From: Blastobasis lacticolella
Taxonomy: Eukaryota; Arthropoda; Insecta; Lepidoptera; Blastobasidae
DNA: 64,000 nt
Assembly: GCA_905147135.1 (NCBI GenBank)
Contig: LR990043.1
Location: forward strand, 6,545,057 to 6,609,056
Direction of reading: 5' to 3'
This document shows positions 59,165-64,000 of this stretch, piece after piece. A program made the translations under genes and the position numbers. The notes under the pieces were generated by a model that had not been told where the DNA came from, did not search any database, and saw only the letters and a list, made by a program, of their open reading frames with translations. The stretch's first letter is position 1. Every line of letters begins with the position of its first letter.

Positions 59165-59312
59165 AGTATGTACATCATGGAGTTCTTCAAGAAGAGTGTA
59201 TAATAGTTTTTAAGGGGTAAAAAACCCTGGTATTGTAAACCTCCATAGGCTATAGTAACTGCTTACCATCTGGCGGTCTGTACGCTACTTTGCCTCCTTA
59301 TGGTATAAACAA
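59165..59312 (+). repeat. family-C interspersed repeat
   Basis: CATCATGGAGTTCTTCAAGA ... CCTCCATAGGCTATAGTAAC ... TGCCTCCTTATGGTATAAAC. A related 5' scrap occurs at 63090-63170. Confidence 0.7.
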
Positions 59313-59639
59313 TAGGGACATCAGTTACCATTATCAATCATTGAGCTATAAGTTTCTGCTTTTTTAACTTATTTGGGCTTTCCTTTACAACCTGTAAAGC
59401 CCAGCCCAGCCCAAAAAATGAGAAATCAAATACTGAAAATAATTAAACCAAAAATATTTTTTGATATAGTTTAATCAAAAGATAGTGTTTTCTTGTAGTT
59501 ACCTATAGTATAATTAGCACACTATAAACTACACCTATGTGAAAAGAATGAATGGAATGGTCGGATGGGGAATACCGGGACGTATGAATTACAATCAAAT
59601 CTATGATAATACATTTTAATACAGTTTGAATCTTGTTAA

Positions 59640-59880
59640 CGCCTGACGAAAAAGGGTGATGTTATAGGTTTGACGTGTGTATCTGTCCATTTCTGTGTGT
59701 GTCTGTGGTATCGTAGTTCCCGAACGGGTTAACAGATTTGGATGCGGTTTGAAAGTATAATAGAAATGGTTCTCAGCTTTGTTTTATTAAAATCGGTTAA
59801 GTACTATAGTAAATATTTGAGTATATGTACGCTTGGACATTGGCTATCCGACTTTTTCTGTCGGTTGGGTTATTGTTAAG
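59640..59880 (+). repeat. family-G interspersed repeat
   Basis: ACGCCTGACGAAAAAGGGTG ATGTTATAGGTTTGACGTG ... TTTTTCTGTCGGTTGGGTTA. Followed at 59900-60000 by an A-rich, LINE-type tail. Confidence 0.7.
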
Positions 59881-60289
59881 TATTATCCACATGCCTATAG
59901 TATGCCTTTTGTGTCATGTATATATTTGCCATATTTTTGTTACCATTTTTGTGTGCAATAAATAAACTATTAAATAAATAAAAAATAAAAAAAATAAAAA
60001 ATGATGTTCGTGTTTATTGCACAACCGCCTTTTCTACGAGCAAGAAGATATTTTACAAAAAAGTCAGCGTCATGTCAATGTCAACAACAGTGATAAGTTT
60101 GTGAGAAATTAATATGAATAATAATATTATGAAACGCAAATGTGGCGTTTTTAGACCCCCTTGACGAATGGAACGATGTGGTCTCTACCAACCCATCCGA
60201 GAAATGGTGTGACGTTATGTATGCAGGTAATATGTATTTTGTCCTTGCAAATGTTTCACAGCTTTCTTATGTGATGTAGGTACTTATAA

Positions 60290-61210
60290 TCTAAACAGAT
60301 AATTTCTTAAGTTATAATGTAACTTTGTGTTGAACCAGTAAACACTAAGCAATTGAAATATGAATCAAAGCAAAGCAAATAATTGAACCTATAGAAAACC
60401 ACAACAAAACTCTGTTTAGAGCCAAGTTCTTAATCAAAGTCGACGAAGACATTTGAACAAAATAAAAGCACAACATACTGAGTTGCATAATTGGTCTAAG
60501 CAATAAATATAAATACCAAACTAGTGTCACAACAGAACAAATAAATGAACCTATAGACCTAGAAAACAATAAAACTTAGATTGAAACTGAATTCTCAAAC
60601 AAAATCGACAAAGACGTTTCAACCAACATAAACACACAACATACTAAGAGTTGCATAATTTAAAATACGGAGGAGTGAAGAGATGTCGGCATCCAAGCAT
60701 TAATTGCGCTGTAAGCTGTAAAGACCCGCTGCATATTTGCACTACCCGCAATTTAGTTACCTTCGGCTTCGAACCTTAGATCCATATTAGATGCGTAATT
60801 AAGAATGCATAATATTTCCCAACTTTTTTTTAATATGTACTTATAATCTTTGACAGATACACCAGTCTAAGTTATAATGTTTCTTTCAGTAAATACTAAG
60901 CAATAAAAATATAAATAACTTGGTATCAAAACAAAACAAATAATTTCACCTGTAGGCCTATAAAACCAGAAAACTCTGGTTGAAACTAAATTCTTAAACA
61001 AAGTCGACGAAAACCTTTCAACCAACACAAACACACAACATACTAAGAGTTGCATAGTTTTAAATACAGAGGAGTGAAGAGATGTCGGCATTCAAGCATT
61101 AATTGCGCTGTAAGCTGTTAAGACCCGCTGGATATCTGTACTACCCGCAACTTAGTTAGCGGCTTCGAACCTCAGATCCACTATTAGATACGTAATTAAG
61201 AACGTATAAG
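60290..61210. repeat. three-unit tandem duplication
   Basis: Diverged direct units at about 60290-60490 (partial), 60490-60840 and 60840-61210. Shared blocks include GTACTTATAATCT, CACAACATACTAAGAGTTGC, GGAGTGAAGAGATGTCGGCA and CATTAATTGCGCTGTAAGCT. Short minus-strand ORFs in each unit are related because the units are. Function unknown. Confidence 0.8.
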
Positions 61211-61419
61211 TGTAGGGTATTTAATATTCAGCCATATACTTGATGCAATATTGTGGTACCATATTTGAGCGTTGAAATTGTTCGATGTATGAACATGAAT
61301 TTCCTGTTTCCTTTTTAAAGCTATTGTAGGTATCCAATTAAATTATTACACAATTGATGACACATGCACATTCTGATTTTCTATTTACAGCATAAAATAA
61401 ATTCTATGTATAATAAAAT

Positions 61420-62030
61420 TATAACCGAACCGTACCTCGTCGCTGCCACTGTGGCTCTGCGGTGGATAGTTCAGGGCACCACGGGCTCATCGTCTATCCC
61501 GCCACGGCCATCTATCCCTCCACAGCCATCAATCCCGCCACGTCTGCCACAACGACATAATACGGCGAGCGCCTGCCAATATCGACATGCCCTCCACATC
61601 GAACCCTCGGGCATGGTACGGGTCGATGGCAAGAGGCCTGACGGCATGTCTCTCGTGCCTTGGGAGTTAGGTTGGTCGTTGGTATGAGACGCCACTTGCG
61701 TAGATATTCTAGCGGCGTCCCATATTTACTTTACGTCTTTGAGGCCAGGCGCGGCGGCTGCATCACCTGAGACCTTGATACGCCGTAAATACACAAATAT
61801 CGCTGCTTTGGCTTGGCCACGTGAAGAGGATGTTGGAGGATCGTGCCGTAATGAGAGCATATTATATGTGGGTTAGCCGAGTGGACTTCGACAGGTCAGG
61901 CGACCTAGATATCGCTGCATGGGTGAAGTCCTAAAAGACCTGCACGCATTAGGCAACCTCGATATGCAAGAGATGGCGAATGAAATTTGTTATTTTTGAA
62001 AATTAATTTATCTTATCTTTATCTAAAGTC
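61420..62030 (+). mobile_element. LINE ORF2 C-terminal remnant
   Basis: Broken frames: [32 protein letters not shown] near 61640-61730, and RCFGLATWKRMLEDRAVMRA near 61790-61855. Both are familiar from degenerate LINE ORF2 proteins in Lepidoptera. Stops and frameshifts make it non-functional. Confidence 0.65.
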
Positions 62031-62059
62031 AGCGCAGTAAGTAAATAAGTAAGTATTTC

Positions 62060-62300
62060 TTTTTTTATGTCATGCGGTAGGCAAACAGGCAAGCGGGTCA
62101 CCTGATGGAAAGTGGTCGCCACTGCCTATAGACATTAGCAACACCGAGAGTATCGCCAATGCGTTGTACACCTCTATAACACGTTACTCTGGCAGCAAAA
62201 AGGCAAAAATAGCCCTCCATTGCCAAAGATGGTTCCCCAAATTCCCACCCCATGGAGCACTGGAAACCTTACTCACCGGCAGAAACACAATACTATTTAA
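62060..62300 (+). repeat. family-D interspersed repeat
   Basis: AAACAGGCAAGCGGGTCACC TGATGGAAAGTGGTCGCC ... GACATTAGCAACACCGAG. Same family at 270, 16490(-), 16900(-), 26865(-), 34040 and 48735. Confidence 0.7.
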
Positions 62301-63089
62301 AAGAGTATTGTTTAGCTGCGGTATTCTGTAAGATGGAGTACTTCCCCATTCGGGCAGCTCCAATTCGAACGGGATACCCCGCTATGCCCTAACAGTAGTT
62401 TTTGCGTGAAAAGCTAATAAAAATTCATCCAAATAGCTATCCTTAGGAACTTTCGCATTGTGTGAGCGGTATTTATGTTGTGGAGTACTATTACCAAATA
62501 CCTATTCAGTTTATAAGTAGTGCGTAGGCAGGCTCTAGGAATACCCAAAGCATCAAACTGCAGTCCGCTTCGCAATTGTCACACATAATTTCAGTCCTGG
62601 CTTAGATCGAGATGATAACTATAATGGCAAAACATTACTACGAGTTAGATCCTCAATCTGTACAATAATGGCTACCAGCATATCCGCAATTATCCCTGAA
62701 GAGTATGATGTAATTAAAACCATTAAAATGACATTTGGCACAACAAACCAGCATTATTGTACCCACCGTGGCCATTTCCTTGTTTACATATTATTCTGTT
62801 CATTGTTTTAATACGAAATATGCGTGCATTTGTGCAATTATTTGGAAGCAGGTACTTTCTAGAAAGATTTTTTGGTTAATGACGAAGTTTTCACTTGATT
62901 TCAATGGTAGGTTTTTTAGATATATTTTTCTACTTATCTTTAGTTATCTTTGTTTGCTTAGACAAGAAAATACACACGTTACGTATCTTAGAATGTTATT
63001 TATTACGTAATGAGAATTATTACATGATGCATGCATCACCGTAAGTTTCTGCAGGTACTATGAATACACATCATTAGAAAGAGGTTTAA
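62301..63089. other. non-coding stretch
   Basis: A 91-codon ORF at 62735-63010 is hydrophobic from T-rich sequence and has no supporting signal. Nothing else. Confidence 0.45.
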
Positions 63090-63175
63090 TGTTTTCCCTA
63101 GAGATTACAGCACGAAGTTCTATGAAGAGTATGAAATAGTAAGTAGATTATACACCAAAGACCCTGATTGCCAGA

Positions 63176-63335
63176 GCGTCGGTGGCCTAGTGGTTAAGGG
63201 GTTCGTAAGCGAGAGGTTCTGGGTTCGCTGCCCAGTGTCGCCATGTACCAATGTCTTTTTTTGAGTTATCTCTGTATTTTTCATCAAAGTTTTATGTGTA
63301 CAATAAACTGGAAAAATAAATAAATAAATAAATGA
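63176..63335 (+). mobile_element. tRNA-derived SINE, second family, (AATA)n tail
   Basis: Head GTCGGTGGCCTAGTGGTTAA (A-box-like) and GGTTCTGGGTTCG (B-box-like), body ending CAATAAACTGGAAA, then (AATA)n. Confidence 0.75.
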
Positions 63336-63490
63336 ATACTTCTAGAGTGAGGAAAAACATCGTAATGAAACTTGCACATTCATGCGACTGTGACTACGAT
63401 CCATTGTGGTCAGGTTCCCCTAGTAACAGGGTCACGGAAGTCAGATGTCAGTCGCTCCACTGTAATTACCTGATCTGCTATGTGAAAAAT
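63335..63490 (+). repeat. family-B interspersed repeat
   Basis: GAGGAAAAACATCGTAATGA ... AGTCAGATGTCAGTCGCTCC ... ACCTGATCTGCTATG. Truncated, running straight out of a SINE (AATA)n tail. Confidence 0.7.
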
Positions 63491-63494
63491 GCCA

Positions 63495-63578
63495 TTATCA
63501 CATCAACAGCCCCTAACAGTTTACTGATGGCCTCCTCCACATTAGTGGAGATTTTTGCCATAATCTCTAGAACTCCCT
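63495..63578 (-). repeat. degenerate family-A 3' end
   Basis: CCCCTAACAGTTTACTGATG ... TTTTGCCATAATCTC matches the family-A terminal part on the minus strand. Confidence 0.5.
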
Positions 63579-64000
63579 AGCATTATGGTACACAATAACA
63601 TGGCGAATCGGTACGCTCATACCTAGATCGCCATAGAAACCATAAACAAGAGGCCACTCCACCTTACAGACCTTACGGAGTACGTTTTTATAGGTCCATC
63701 GCTAGAGTGAACAACTGGGCGTAATTAGTCGCCTTTTATCGCCCGTCTATGGACAGTGTCACAGATAAACACTATCCTTTCAATCTCTTTGCGCTGTGCT
63801 ATACTCTACTTTTCCGATCACTTCACAGTAAAAAACATGGTAAAATGTCATACATGTATTTTATTCTACTTTGTATGTTTAGCCTAGGTTCGGCTACCTA
63901 CTTCTATTAAATTGATCAGAGCCAACGCACAGCGAACACAATGCAATTACGCTGGGAATTACTTTGTACACAATATTATGTTTTGCGCCGTTGCATGTAT
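63579..64000. other. non-coding stretch at window end
   Basis: No feature recognised. Confidence 0.5.

Noticed and set aside
1..64000. CRISPR arrays, operons, prophage or plasmid features
   Set aside because: Spliced homeobox gene, SINEs and LINEs show a eukaryotic nuclear genome; no regular spaced repeats with unique spacers were seen.

Overview
This is a eukaryotic, insect-like window, most probably from a butterfly or moth (Lepidoptera). The evidence is an AT-rich, intron-and-repeat landscape with no dense ORFs, and many short interspersed repeats ending in (GATGAT)n or (AATA)n tails. It also carries RTE-like LINE 3' ends of the kind common in lepidopteran genomes, and a homeobox gene of the aristaless type. 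There is no sign of bacterial organisation, CRISPR or operons. Nearly all longer ORFs in the window are repeat-derived or fortuitous.

The one gene that can be reconstructed with confidence is an aristaless (al) homeobox gene on the minus strand. It has four coding exons (44993-44797, 43689-43644, 39208-39027, 38564-38165), which join in frame through GT/AG introns to give 274 residues. These hold a paired-like Q50 homeodomain split at codon 31 and after residue 46, a conserved LRKPFD block, and a C-terminal OAR motif. A 5'UTR acceptor lies at 45024, so the promoter is upstream, possibly near 57.0-57.3 kb. The third intron holds a 1.13-kb palindromic foldback DNA transposon with an 8-bp target duplication, a SINE-like copy and a tandem repeat. 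An intact tRNA-Ala(TGC) gene lies 1.2 kb downstream of the al stop codon.

Other possible genes are only first-exon candidates, each an open frame ending in a GTAAGT donor: 921-1005 (+), 4349-4556 (-, with an eh1-like FSIRHLV motif) and 58180-58344 (-). Their remaining exons were not found.

Region by region: 1-10.8 kb is intergenic with SINE-like copies, a small TA-flanked MITE, a perfect hairpin and two exon candidates. 10.8-16.27 kb is a young non-autonomous LTR element (two 488-bp LTRs that read as identical, TATA target duplication, no gag/pol) containing a 15-bp minisatellite. 16.3-36.9 kb is repeat-rich intergenic DNA with LINE fragments. 36.9-45.0 kb holds the tRNA and al. 45-57 kb is al upstream DNA with candidate enhancers. 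57-64 kb holds a promoter-like segment, another exon candidate, a 373-bp MITE, a threefold tandem duplication and LINE/SINE debris.
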